From Coprinopsis marcescibilis (taxonomy: Eukaryota; Basidiomycota; Agaricomycetes; Agaricales; Psathyrellaceae), in the NCBI GenBank assembly GCA_004369085.1, contig ML210227.1:61602-125601 (forward strand): DNA of 64,000 nt. Reading direction: 5' to 3'. The notes under the pieces are model-generated. The model was not told the origin of the DNA and made no database searches. It saw only the letters and a program-made list of their open reading frames with translations. Below are positions 10,575 to 23,001 of the stretch, piece by piece (the stretch's first letter is position 1; each line of letters opens with the position of its first letter). The position numbers were made by a program, and so were the translations under genes.

Positions 10575-12132
10575 GGTCGTCGTTGATGTCGGTGAGCGCA
10601 ATGGTCTGCACGATGCCAAGCCTCCTTCTGTATCGGGTAGTTGGGGGTGTTTGGCAAGGGCTTTAATTTGTTTACGTGATAATAACTTTGGACTCTTTCA
10701 TTTCCTCGCTACTGGTGGTTCGCCTACAAATCCAACTATGAAATAGGGTATAGGTTTACCTGCTCGCCAACCATCGATATTATGGCTAACTCAATTTTTG
10801 CTTAGTACTCAGAGGTAGTTTATTATTAGGATACAAATTATTTTTATCAGACCCGTTAAGCAACCTTGATGTGCACCGTGACAATACTGAGAGTCAGTCT
10901 GACTCGAAATGTCATTCCTGCAGACTCCTGCTCAGTCCTGTGTGCAGTGGGAGGGCACGGGGCGTGGCGCAATTGCTGTTTTGCACAGGTGAAACACTTA
11001 GAACCGGTATTCTGGAAGGGGTCCCTGCCTATTCTGGTAATCTATTTGTATTTTCTTGAGAACAATGACTTGAGCAGTGGAGAACGTCAGCAGAACCACG
11101 AAGAACGCAAACAAGTGCTGTGCCAGCACATTAAAAACCAATTGAGGGTGGTGAGGTATGTACGTAGCTTTGTCAGTCGGTTACTTCGACGAATGTCATT
11201 TGATCGCACCGTGCTGTCCTTCAGTCCCTCTGCGCCCTCCTGGCTTTGGGTAATACCCAGCTTAGGATACCCAGCAAAATAGTGGACTGCAGACCTTTTT
11301 TTCGGATTGATGAGCACTCGGGCGATTCACGGTTTGTGGGTCCGCATAGTAGTTGCATTCTTGTCCGTTGGCCGAGAGGTAGTGCAAGGGTAATGTCAGT
11401 CCTTTCGGCGTTTCTACGGCCAAAGGCGACCGCTGACCTGGGCTCTGGCAGGGGTCTCGCTGTGTGCTGTGTCACAGCTTGAATATGAAGGCTGACAGGT
11501 GCCGCAGTGCTGGGAGTTAAGACGGCTGCATATCCTCTTGCTGTCGTCTTGTTATCGGGGATCTTATGAAGGAAATTCACATTGTTTCCCCCAACTGGTT
11601 TCCTATGATGTTTCCATTCAAGACCTTAATCATAGGAGAGAGTCTTGGTAGAGGAAACCTAACGAGAGGACGCCGCTGATCTGTAATGTGTAGGGTATTG
11701 GTGGCGCTTCCTCCGAGTCGCTTCCATTGACTATTTTCAGAAAACATATTCTTCACTCCAGTGGTATACTACTAACGGGGTGGCTATGACAAGTCCAGAT
11801 TCAATTCGAACGTCACCTCCGCAGACAAAAGCATTATTCGTGATGTATATTATTTTAACTGACGCACGCGCGATTGTGGGGAATGATGAGAATGACGGCA
11901 TGCACAGCTTCAGCGCTAATTAGAAAAATCTCATTTAAACGAGGTTACACGTTGTTTTATTCCCAACCGCTTCCACTGCCTCTTTTCCTTCTGCCCTCTG
12001 CTTTTTTCTTGGTTTCTCGTTTCTCGTTTCATGTTCTGCGATCCTATACCATACCCTAGCGTCTATTACCGTCACTTTCTCTATCCAGGCTACTCGTAGT
12101 AACCTCTGCAAACGGTCTCGACAAAAAAAATC
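10575..12132. other. intergenic, 1.5 kb, nothing recognised
   Basis: It separates the divergent eIF3g and kinase genes. Open frames of up to 138 codons occur, but none shows a domain, signal peptide or coherent splice structure. The last 200 bp is a pyrimidine-rich stretch typical of a fungal promoter and leader. Confidence 0.5.
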
Positions 12133-14949
12133 ATGTCTGGCACCGCCAATCTCCCTGGAGGTAGCAACGGCCAGTGAGTGTTGTGCAGCTAGATCGGTGA
12201 TGCCAGTACCCTGACCCAGCATCCTCTGTTACAGGAATAACCATTCTGACAAGGAGAACCGTGATGTGCAGAGTGACCCAGAGCTGTTCCATGTGTATTC
12301 TGCACTGGGATTTTCACGACTGCGCAGCACCGATACCACAAAAAAAGGGAAAGGGCATCCAATCTTCTCTAGAGGCGCTGACCATATTGTGCCTGTTCAT
12401 GTTGCGAGTCCAAACGTGCGCGTGAGTCCTTACCTTTCGACGGGTACTTGAATCGATGCTGACCTTCGCAGCAGATGCGGAGGAGGGGTCCCCCCGACAG
12501 CGCCCCCGCAGGCCCATCAAACACCCAAAACGTAAACAGCAACTCTTCCAAAACAGGAACATCTCCTGATTTTACGGTCAAACACCCAAGATCCGCACCA
12601 CCGCATCCAAAGGATCGTGGAAATGATAACGATGATGCAGACGAACTGCTCTTCCCATGGGATGATTTTGACGAGGACGACGAGGGATGGCAAGGCACGC
12701 TGCCTCGCGCGCCTCCTCGGGTGGTGCTGCGCCCGAAAATTATACTCCCGAATCATAGACGGCCAGCTGCTGGCACTGGCAGTGGGCCGACCACCAGCAG
12801 TGGACCGCCTTCAAGCTCGGGGGCGCTGAGCCCGTTCAACCTGTCACGCCCGCCAACACCGCTTTCGTCCCCGACGAGGTCGTCCATGAAGCGCCCGTTC
12901 ACAGCCACGATCTCCGATGTGCAGGCTGGCGGGTCTGCTGGGTTAACAGCAGGTGTGACGTCGATGTCGGGTGACTTTGTGCCAGGAATGATGGGAATGG
13001 ACGGGGGTGGGCATGGGGTGTTTTGGGCTGTGAAGAACCTTCCTGGGTCGGACTATGATGGACCTGCGCACCATAACCATGGCCAGCATCTGACTACTTC
13101 TATACCTATCCCGAAGGATCGAAGGGAGGAGGAAGAGGAGGAGAGGAGAAGGTGGGAGGGACCGCCCTTGCCGTGTGTGAGGACTGAGACGCCGTTGGAG
13201 GTTAGGTATCACGCGCATAAGAAGAGGGCTGTGGCTGTTGCGCCGAGAGGAATAGGTGTGCAGCAGAGGTTTCAGCCAAGTGTTGTGGTGGCGGCTGCTC
13301 CATTGTTATCAAAGTCCCCGCTCAGGTTTCCGGGGCCCGGACTTCAAGCTGTGAAAGCTGGCGCTAAAGCTGTCGGTTCTTCTGCGGTAGCTGGACCGGG
13401 CAAGGGGGTCGCTCACAGTGTTATTGAGAAGGTTAGAGAGGGGAAGAAGAAGCTGAACTCGCTCAAACTTGTTAATGCGGACGACGGACCTACTGTGAAG
13501 CAGTTGATTGAGTTGTTCAAGGACATTACGTCGGCGAAGGGAAGCTATCAAGCACTCCTCAAGTATCAGAAGAAGGATGCGCAACTGGTATTGGATACAC
13601 TGCAGCTGGTAGGTCGTTGGTTTCCAGAGCGCCTAACTCATACTGACTCCTGTGTAGCTTCTGGACCATCCTCTGCTCACTGACCAAGCCGACAAAAAGG
13701 CGTTCTTGAAAGCTTTAATGCGACTTTCGATAAATACCGGACTCTATCCAGAGTGCTTGGTTCTACAGGAGGTTACGAGGGAGCCGTACCCTTGCTCTGC
13801 GGGACACTTTTCCGAAGTGTTCAAAGGTACCTTCCGTGGACGTTCTGTTGCTCTAAAGGTTGTGAGGATGTTCCAGACTTCAAATATTACGCAGGTCTTG
13901 AAGGTGAGTTCCCCGTATACGGCATCGACATGTAAATTAACGTGCCTTGGATGATATTAGGTCTTCTACAGAGAGAGCATCCTCTGGAGCCAGTTGTCTC
14001 ACCAAAATTTACTTCCTTTTTATGGGATTTATCATCTTCACCACGTGGATCGCCGTTTGTGTTTTATTTCCCCGTGGATGGAAAATGGGAATGTGAGGGA
14101 TTATCTCACTAAAAACCCCTATGTTGACTGTTTGCTTTTGGTGAGTTGCGATTATCTCTGGGAAGAGGGAGAACCAGACTAATGTCCTGCTCGCAGATTT
14201 CTGACATACTGCATGGTGTACAATATCTTCACGGGGAGGATGTCGTACACTCTGACTTAAAAGGGGTAAGACAAGACAGTGGAATATCGGTCGATGAGAC
14301 GCTAACGGCAGACTCTTTGAAGGATAACATTCTGGTAACCCCAGCCGGAAGAGCTTGTCTGGCCGATTTTGGACTGTCCAATTTGCTGGACTCGGAAGCA
14401 CTTTCGTGGACATCGCTTTGTAGTACAACACAGCATGGTGGCACCCCTAGGTGGCAAGCACCCGAACTTCTGGACCCCGAATCTGAGCACATCGCTGCGA
14501 GTAAGGAGTCCGACATGTACTCGTTTGGAGGGATCTGTTACGAGGTGAGCTTTGCCTCAGACATAAAAAATAAAAACTATAAAGCTAATGGGGATCGGAA
14601 CAACTCTCAGGTCCTCACTGGCAAAGTACCCTTTTACGAGTACCCACGAGACCCTACCGTCTGTCTCAAAGTCATGGCAGGCCAACGGCCTATGAAGCCA
14701 ACGCAGAACCAGGTATCTTCCTCGCGATGGGGAATGATGGATAAACTATGGCCTATCATGAAAAAGTGCTGGGATCACGATCCTTCGAAGAGGCCTTCTG
14801 CGTCTGAGATTTTGATGCAGGAGCCGTTCCTGGGGCTGGATAAAACTGACCCGCGTCCACCTAATATGTGGAAGGGGTTTACGGCCTCGCAGTTTCGAAA
14901 TGCCATGCAGACGGCGGAGACACGATTCACTCTTGCTGTTGCCACCTAA
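12133..14949 (+). CDS. TKL-like protein kinase with long disordered N-terminus
   Basis: The ATG at 12133 begins MSGTANLPGG; an intron after GGSNGQ leads to a second exon (SDPELFHVYSALGF), and another intron ends at about 12471. The large third exon is Pro/Ser/Gly-rich and then has KKKLNSLKLVNADDGPTVKQ, the pre-kinase helical region. Introns after LQL and QVLK lead to the kinase domain: GHFSEVFKG loop, SVALKV lysine, ISPWMENGN hinge, HSDLKG catalytic loop with DNIL after an intron, ADFGLS, GGTPRWQAPEL (APE-type motif) and SFGGICYE. The C-lobe ends with DPSKRPSASEIL and AVAT at 14949. HRD is HSD, while the catalytic Asp, metal-binding Asn, VALK Lys and DFG are present, so activity is plausible. 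A close paralog of its last two-thirds sits in the opposite orientation at 1-1290. Confidence 0.85.
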
Positions 14950-15353
14950 AATATCCCGACTTCCCCTCCTCTACGAAAGCTCTCCACCGTGCTACCTTCC
15001 CCGCCTCTCCACAGATTGATGGGAGATCAATTGCTGCGACTTGGACAGTAGGCTTGTATATATTAATTAGGGTACGTTGGGACTACTGCATTTTACAATT
15101 AATGTAAAGGTACCACCTTTTGACGTTCCCTAAAATTCATTAATGGTTTGACTGCCGTTTCGAAGAGTTATCCACCTTTTCAGTCCGGACAACCAGCATG
15201 CCAAGCCGGAGATGAGAGGAGAACGCACGGCTTACATAACCCACCTCCCGTTCCTCCCAACCACCACCAGCCAGCACCTCGAACTCACCGTCGTCGCCGT
15301 TGACAACGTCGAGCGCTCACGGGTCATCTCAAGCAACGTTAACGACCCACAAA
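14950..15353. other. intergenic, promoter side of the MOB4-like gene
   Basis: About 0.4 kb between the kinase stop and the MOB4-like ATG, on the same strand. The right 170 bp is C-rich and includes an in-frame upstream extension without an ATG. No other feature was seen. Confidence 0.5.
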
Positions 15354-17478
15354 ATGACCGCAACGATTCAAAGACCAGTTAAAGGCAGCAAGGTGTCAAC
15401 ATTTTGGCCGGTTAAAAGCCTGTCATCTCTCGCTTCGCTGGAGAGCGCGTTCCAGCTGCAGGAGTACATCTCGCTGCTCATTAGGCTGGATGTGCATGAC
15501 GTTGAGGCCATAACGTCGCTTCCGGGCTCTAATTCGAACAAGGACGCCGGGAAGAGTGGGGAGGAGAAGGACCAAGCCACAGAGAAGAAAGGGGAGGTCC
15601 AGGTTGACCAGTGGTGTTGGGTATATGAACACCTGAGGTGCGCGTTCATCGGTTGCTTGTGACGACGACGAGAAGCCTAAAGAATTAAATAGGCGACTGG
15701 CACAGGACTTGACCCATCCTTTGATCACGACGCTGCAGCAGGAGTGCACACGTGCAACTTGCCCTGAGATGAAAGCAGGAGAATGGCTGTATCTCTGCGT
15801 CGCTCACGGAAACGAAGGCTCTATGGAGGTATGTGGGCTGATAATAATGGATTATAAAGGTTATTGACCAAACTCTAGCAATGTTGTGCGGTGGACTACA
15901 TTTTACACACTCTGGATAGCGCGACAGCTCTTCTCAATTCTCCGCGCGCGTTCCCCTCGAGGTAGAGACTTGTTCTGGGGCATTGAATGCTTTGGTCTGA
16001 CTTGGTCCCATCTAGGATTTCCATTCTTGAAACATCCCAACGGCATTTCTCTTCCCTCGCACGAAGACTAGGTCGGATCTTTGCGCATGCCTACTTCCAC
16101 CACCGCGAAGCCTTTGAACAAGCAGAAGCCGAATCATCTTTATACGGACGCTTCCTCGCACTCACCTCCAAATTCGATCTTGTGCCCTCTGAATTTCTGC
16201 CTATCCCTCCTGAAGCCTTTTACGCCAATGGGGAGGACCAGAATGACGGCCACGGCCGGGATCCTCCCAAGTTGCGTGGGGCGGGACTCGAGCCACAAGG
16301 AGTGCAGGGCCAGCATAAGCAAGAACAGCAGCAGCCAACTTTGATTCTGCGTCCCGAAGACAAAGCCGCGCATACCCCGCACCATCTGGAGGCTCCGTCC
16401 CCTGGCACATCGAGTCCGCCAGGTCTTGTTCCTGAGGGAAGCCCCCGGCCTGGTCGTGGCCGCACTGACACCATGGTTCTCAGCGGAGCGGAAGCAGCAC
16501 AATTTGCAGAGCAACTCGCCGCTCGTAGTGCAGCGACCCCGGAGGATCTGGCCCTTGATAGTGATGAGCCTAGCCAGGAGGAAGATGTGGCTTCAACACA
16601 AACCGAACCTGTTCCTGCTCCCGAGATTGTCGAGATACCGGAGCCTGTTGAACAAGAGGAAGAGCTTGTTGAGGACGAGGAAGAACCTGTGGAGGATGAG
16701 GAAGAACCTGTCGATCATGAGGAAGAACCTGTCGAGCAAGAGGAAGAGCCCGTGGCGCCAAAGGAAGAACCCGCTGCCGAAGAACCTCAACCGCCATCGC
16801 CGCCAGCAGAAGAGTCCCTTATTGAAGACATCGCTACGTCGGTTGCTGCGTCGAAAGACGAAGTGGAAGGACCCAAGTCAGATGATGTGGCACCATTAGC
16901 TGCATTTGCAGAGTCAACTCTTGAGCTTCCAGCTGAACCCTCGAAGGGGGAGGACCCTGACACTGATGTCGTCGCTGATGTCGTCGAGGAAGAGACTGTC
17001 CCTGAACCAGAGGCCAAGCCAGAAGTTACTGCTGCACCAGGTAAGCAGAACGACGACCCTCTGTATTGCCCGCTGTGACGGATATTGACGCCCTTTCAGA
17101 ATCGACGCCCTCAGATTCCCCTGCAGAGAGCGAAGTCATTCCATCGGGAGAGACAGCAACCACAGCGGCTGAGACCGATGCCAAGGCCGATACCATTGCT
17201 GAAACCGTGCCGAACGCTGAAGACGCGACCGGCGACTCGTCGCCAGAGCCCGCGAAGACGGAGGAGAAGGAGACCGTCGCTTCGGAACTAGCCCCAATAA
17301 AGGTTGAAGAAAAGGCCGACGACATCCCTGCGACCGAAACCAAACCCGAGGAGGAGGGGGAGGGGGAGGCCAAGAATGAAGCCAAGAATGATACACTGCA
17401 TGATAGTGTTGCGACCAAGGTCTGTCTTCCATATATTCTTATCATAACGGGTATTAATCTGGATTTCAGGAAGGATGA
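15354..17478 (+). CDS. MOB4: MOB4/phocein-family protein with long acidic C-terminal extension
   Basis: The first 210 residues are a Mob1/phocein domain: MTATIQRPVKGSK, STFW, QWCWVYEHLR, QECTRATCPEMKAGEWLYLC, AVDYILHTLDSATALLNS, FAHAYFHHREAFEQ. The zinc-binding set C-x4-C plus H-x4-H is visible in CTRATC and HAYFHH. In other fungi and animals this protein is a core STRIPAK-complex subunit controlling cell fusion and polarity. Introns follow YEHLR (ending 15690), GSME (ending 15879) and PSR (ending about 16015). After the domain comes a roughly 400-residue Pro/Glu-rich tail with a heptad-like EEPVEDE array at 16650-16770. An intron from about 17041 to 17099 extends the frame to 17478; without splicing it would stop at 17078. 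The usual family length is about 220-260 residues, so the tail is the unusual part. Confidence 0.88.
16650..16770 (+). repeat. tandem acidic heptad repeat inside the MOB4-like gene
   Basis: A roughly 21-nt unit encoding variants of EEPVEDE is repeated about five times (EELVEDE, EEPVEDE, EEPVDHE, EEPVEQE, EEPVAPK). The repetition is visible at both DNA and protein level, which implies recent expansion by slippage or unequal exchange. Confidence 0.85.
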
Positions 17479-18994
17479 TTGAATGTCGAAAGATGGATAA
17501 TATTCCGTCTGACTGGGCGACTTCTTTCCCTTTTCGCTTTCTTGCCTTTCACTTTATCGTTGTTTTCGTTGTTGCGCTCGTTTTAATCTATTCCCAGTGC
17601 TTTCATTTTCCTATTTCTGTCTGTCTGCATAGGGGACTGCGTCGGCTTTCCGTGTATGAGGGTTTGTTTACTGTTATTTGGGACACTCACTATCTGAGGA
17701 GAAAGAGAATCTTTTGGGCCCCGCGAGGTAGGTTTCTTTCAGCGATTTGTTATGTTTCTTTTGGCTGACAACATTTTTATTCCTAGGTCGAGCAAGAACT
17801 ATGGCTAATCAAACTCCTTGATGATAGTTCCTTATCCCGAGCCCCCCGACGGAGCGTTCTCCGCATCCAGTCTCCAGTCACGATGGGGCGAAGAGGTTGC
17901 AACGGGTCTCAATTTGTTGATTTGAATGGGAAAAAACTGATAGGCGCTGAGGACTGCATGCTCCCGTTGTCCTGGCCCCGAGCCATCTGTCAAGGAGGTG
18001 CAAGTGTGCCAGCCGCGTTTCATGCACTGCATGCGAGCACAACCACGAAAGGAGATATCCAAAAGATGCATCGCTGTGGCCTGAGCTCGGTATGTGCACT
18101 CTGTTCTGTTCTAAAGTCTTGTCCCTGGAGTAGGATCTGCTAACCAGGAATGTCTTCGGAGAGACATGGGTTAGTAGCTGACGGTGATTGTTATCGCATA
18201 TCACGGAGTTTTGACGGTGTGAGACAGTCATCTACTGTAGCCATCTAAGCTAATGGACTTGCTCTCAGGTTACCAATCAAACTGGCGGGTCATGCAATCA
18301 AGGAACTCCAGGATTTTAAGTATTCCATGCCGGCGACACCGGTCAGCCGAAACATGCGGAATCGAAGCATATAGGCCCTCATTGTTCCCTCAAAGTGCCT
18401 GGTTCCCCTGTGCTGATTATCATTCCTCCCAGGTACTCCCAATCAGCAAAGATGATGGATCTATTCGAGTCATCTGCACAGGTACGGATGTGGGTTAGGA
18501 GTGAGGAAGCTTGTGTGCTCTTCCTCATGTTTCTGTTTATTTGGCCAACAAATGTATTTTAATCCCGGTGTACTAAGGCCCACTAATCGACCCCCAGCCC
18601 TCGTCCTTTGGATTTCCTATTGTGCTCCTAGGATTGAATTGGCCGAGCCTGCCATTCCCGGCGAACCTCAGGTGGTTGTCACCAAACCCTTGATCTCGAT
18701 GCCGTATCCTCAAACACTCCCTCCTGACGGGTTACTTTTGTCGTAAATCACTCTTCTTGAGTCATCCCAGTGCCTTAACGAGAGGAACCTGATAAAGACC
18801 AAGGATCGAACAAACATTTCTTTCCTAAAGGTCCCGGTCAATCGGGTTTCAGATACAGCGCTTAACAGCAATCTCCGTTTTGGGCTTTGAATGCGTATAT
18901 TTCCTACCTCCACATGTCGTAGTGAGTCCCACCATTTTCTTCCCTTCCATCGCAATTCTGAATATCGGATCGCAGTGGTTATCGTACATTTGCA
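17479..18994. other. intergenic, 1.5 kb, nothing recognised
   Basis: It lies downstream of the MOB4-like gene and upstream of the gene at 18995. A T-rich stretch (17510-17630) is probably the 3' region of the MOB4-like gene. Several open frames of 80-120 codons show no domain or consistent splicing. Confidence 0.45.
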
Positions 18995-20634
18995 ATGTCG
19001 TCCAATGACGCTACGCCTAGGGGGCCAACGAGGTCTAGGGCAGTGAATCCAGTCCTGCGACCTTCACCCGACCCGGCATCTCCCTCTCCTTCCGCTGTAT
19101 CCAGTACCCATTCGGGACACAATTACCTCTACAACTCGCCGCTACAACAACCTCGACCTAGTACGTCTGCCGCCACAGGAGCCTTGCCTGTCCATGAATT
19201 CCCAGACGGGCCACTGTTCGTTCACGAGTGGCATACCACACACCTCGCTGCGCTGCTGGGACAGGCTATGGACCAGCGTGTGTCAGCTCAGGAGCTAGAG
19301 CTGCGCGTTCGCAACCTGCACGTCTCCCGGCTGGGCTGGTACAGTCGCAACATCCCAGACGCAAACAGGATTCGTTCGGGGGGTGCAGGTGCCACCTCCT
19401 CATCTTCCAATGTTCACACGCCCAGTGTGTATACCACCCCCTCGCGGCACCGTCACCACTTCCTCGTTGCGGAAGTCTCATTAAGAGACGGGAACGGCGT
19501 TAGTGACGATGGGTCAGCAGTCCTTGATGGTGGACCGAGAGCGGTGGGACGCAGTCGCGTCGTTGGTCATCTGAGGATTGAGGGGACGTGCAACCCTGAT
19601 CTCGTCATTGATAGCGTGCTGCCCGTTCTGGACCAACCCCCGGTGGCGATTCGCCCCGTCGCACTCAGCTCGACAACCGGTTCTCGGTACCACCACCAGA
19701 CAACCACGAGGCATCACAGCTCTCGATCGCCTTCGGCTTCGAGCGATTCGGTATTCAACCTTGGAAAAGAAGATTTTGATGGTGGTGATTTTGAGGGGGG
19801 AAAGGAGAATCTGTTTGGTGGCGGTGATTGGAGGCCCAAAGGGCGGACTATGAGCCCTCCCTCGAGCCCGTTGTTCATCAGTCCGTTTGCGTCGCGTGCC
19901 AACTCTGTTGGACCGTCTTCAAGGGTGTCATCTCGTGCCAATAGCTCAAGCTCGGATCTCATTTCGATGCGGGGGTCAAGCAGCGGGAGTCTCGACTCAA
20001 GAGACATGTCCGAGGAGGATAGGGTACAGGGTTTGACGCAATTTGTGGTGAATACCCACTCGAACCCTCCCTCAAGCCTTCAAGGAACTCGTGGTGCCGA
20101 AAGTGGGGATGCTCGTTGCGTATTGGAGCTAGCTGTCGACGCCAGTGCTTCGGACTCCCAACTGCTCCCCCTCAGCCATTTCGTCATCTTGGTCGATACT
20201 GTGGCATCCGCGTTCGGACCACATGAAGCTGGAACGTGTGACGAACTATTCAAGATTCAGGGAGGGGATGGGCATCGCAGTAGCGGATTGGTGGGGGATT
20301 GTTGCTGCCAGTTCTTCCAAACTATCTGTGATTTTGGTTGTTCGTCTTATGGGATGAAGGTTAAATCAGGGTCGGGGATGCCAGACCCAGATCGTAGAGT
20401 CCGTAAGCCCGTCTCAGTCGATGGTGGCCACGCGAACGAAGATAGCAAGGGGGCGGGTCTGGCTGCTAGATTCGAACGGGACAGACGAAGATTTGAGAAA
20501 GATGTATGTCTTTGTGTTCTTGATCTTCTTGGGCATTATCTGACGCTTCCTTCTCTCAGTTCTCAAGCGTGTTAAGTCTCGGGTCTGTCAACAAACAGAG
20601 CAGGGCTCACAGAGCGGGCGGCGTGATTGATTAG
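18995..20634 (+). CDS. Ser/Pro-rich protein of unknown function
   Basis: The ATG at 18995 (MSSNDATPRGPTRSRAVNPV) starts a long exon of about 500 codons. An intron at 20504-20559 (56 nt) joins RRRFEKD to FSSVLSLGSVNKQSR and a stop at 20632-20634. The N-terminal 60 residues are disordered; residues 66-115 (FPDGPLFVHEWHTTHL, LGWYSRNIPDANRIR) are more ordered and may be the conserved core. A Ser/Gly/His-rich middle is followed by a Cys-containing segment (residues 380-460) and a charged C-terminus. I do not recognise a family. Part of the region around 20150-20360 also reads well in another frame, so an undetected intron there is possible. It converges on the P450 gene with only 162 bp between stops. 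Confidence 0.6.
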
Positions 20635-20796
20635 GACGAAATCCTTTGATATGGTCCTTTGGTTCACTTTATTCGTTCTCATTCGCTATTCACTTTGATC
20701 TTTGCTTTGTTCTGTGTTTATAGCATGCGATGTTCATTGTTATTGATGATTACATATTATTTCATTGCTATCGAGGCATGCGGCATTCCTCGTCTT

Positions 20797-23001
20797 TCAC
20801 CCCTGGAAACGTTCTTCTTCTCCGTCAATCAGTTCCTCCACCGTTCTCGAGCGAGCCTTGAACTTGATCCTGAAATGGTCCGGGTGCCTTTCAAAAGAAC
20901 GTGTCAAATATAACCACATGGAGAGGACATCTCATACCTCACGATACCGGTGCGGAATGGGATCTTTCCTGGATCAGTGGTTACTCCATTCTCGTCCGTT
21001 ACATCCACTACATCGAATGAAGAAAGAACTGAAGCTGCAGCCAGCCAAACTATCGAGAATGCGTAGTCTTTTCCGGGACACATCCTGTTCGACGCATCAG
21101 AATCGAAAGCAGGACATCCATGGATCCTACATAACTCACCTTCTTCCAAACCCGAATGCGGCAGTTGCCGGGTCTCGAACGTTGGGGTTTAGCGACCCAT
21201 CAGCGTTCAGGAACCGCTCTGGCTTAAACGTATCTGGTTCCGGGTAGTCTTCTTCGTTGCGAAGCATCGCCCTGTAAATGGTCCCTCACTCAGCCTTGGC
21301 AAAAACGGATATCTGGGAGAAGAGTGATACCACGCGTTTCCAACAACAATGGAGTTCTTGGGGATATGGTAGCCCTTGTAAGTATCGTCCTCTGTCAAAA
21401 AGTGTGGTACCCCTAAACGAGATTATAGGTCAATACGAAGAAACTATTAAAATCTAGATGCCATCCCACTCGCCTATCGGTGTTGCTGGCTGCCATCTGC
21501 GAATGAATGAAGATGATTGTGGTGGTAGATAGACACGGGTAACGCGAGGACCCACCTCAAGGTTTCCTTCACGATTGCAGTGATGAATGGCAACTCTTCC
21601 ATATCTTCGATTGTGGGTAGGCGGTCTGCTCCGACTACTTTATCTAGCTCTGCCTGTGCCCTTCTTCGGACCTCTGGATGTGATGCTATCGCCAAGAAGA
21701 ATGCCTCAACGGACGCAGCGAGGGTGTCGACGCCAGCTACAAACGTATCCGGCGTTAGGAAGAACTGGAATTGTGGAAATAATGCTCATTTACCTGCGAA
21801 TATGACAGCTGCTACGTCCTTGATCAGCTCGTGGCGGTACTGCTTGTCGGGAGATGTCTCGGAAATGTTGCCCAAACACGTCGCCACGAAAGATGATTGT
21901 GCGCCTTCGGATTCCTCCTGTTCATTGTTGGTCAAGGTGAGCAGTAGTAGTAGCACATGCGTTCGATGGGCCCTCACAATTAGTCTGAGAGCCTCATGGA
22001 ATGGCTTTTCATGAAGACCTTCTTGAAACTCTCGCCATCGACGAACCTCTTCTTGGAACCCAGCTCCAGGAAACCATGAGGGTATGTACCTGAGAATCGG
22101 GATCGAATCGACCAAGTAACGCCCTGGAGTACCGGCTTGCACGAGACCGTCAACGGCTGCTTCACCCAAGTGTACGTATGGGTCGTTCTCGCGCTTTATC
22201 CTAATTCCGTACGCAACGGAAAGGGATAAACCTCCGACCATGCTAATTTTGAAGACGTCAGTATCAACGTAACCTCATTTCGACGACACTCACTGTCTGA
22301 CAATTTGGTCTACCCTATCACTTCCTTCGAGCAGCTTGGGGAGTAAGTATCCTCGAACGAAACGCATTTGGCGGGGATGGTGTATGGCATCTTTGTGTGT
22401 GTTGAAGTGCCTTTGGAACAGACTTCGGCTTCGTCGCCAATGATCCCCATAAGGTAGGGCTGACATTATCCACCCCCAGCCAACTCTGTAGGCAGGGAAG
22501 AACGTCAAAAGCATGAGAGGTGTATGGAGCGTGGCTTACAGTTTTCCCAAAAGTGTAGACTGCTTCCTGCACGCGGCGCTTAAGTTTGCTCTAGGGCTGA
22601 CTGGCTGACTGTTTAGGACTCACCGGCTGGAGTAAATGAGGGATCGCTTCTCGAGGAGGGCATTGGCAGCTTCGAATGAGTTGATGATGATCAAACTCGT
22701 CTTCCCTGCCTGAACATGGAGAATGTCGCTGTCTGATTGGCTGAGAACGGCTTTCATTCAAATGGCAGACTGTTGGTCATTACGCACCATACTCCTTCCC
22801 CCAATTGGTGTAGGTAACATAGGGAAACTCTTTAGGGATATCGAGCAAGTTTCCTAGAAGGAATCGTTTGGGAGGTCCAGGTGGTAATGGGAGTTCTGAC
22901 CGTCGCCGACTTAGGCGAGTGAATGTGTAGAGGACAGCCAAAGGTATTCCCAATGCTGCAAGGACTTGAGGCAGCGAAAGCTGTAGGTCTGGAAGCCCCA
23001 T
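20797..23001 (-). CDS. cytochrome P450 monooxygenase
   Basis: The start at 23001 (MGLPDLQLSLPQVLAALG) gives an N-terminal membrane anchor followed by the Pro-rich hinge LPLPPGPPKRFLLGN. Exons then carry the I-helix AGVDT (near 21735), the K-helix KETLR (ExxR motif, near 21560), a PERF-type segment KPERFLNADG (near 21225) and the haem loop AFGFGRRMCPGK, with an intron between GRR and MCPG. The last intron (about 20910-20960) joins FRTGIVR to HPDHFRIKFKARSRTVEE and the stop at 20797-20799. Many short introns (at least eight) and this motif set fit agaricomycete microsomal P450s of the kind annotated as O-methylsterigmatocystin-oxidoreductase-like. It is anchored in the ER and depends on a P450 reductase encoded elsewhere; the substrate cannot be told. 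No secondary-metabolite genes are adjacent. Confidence 0.9.

Noticed and set aside
10866..11580. Overlapping frames of up to 138 codons on both strands
   Set aside because: No shared structure, splice sites or domains; consistent with chance frames in intergenic DNA.
15300..15353. In-frame upstream extension of the MOB4-like protein
   Set aside because: It has no ATG; the ATG at 15354 gives the expected family N-terminus.
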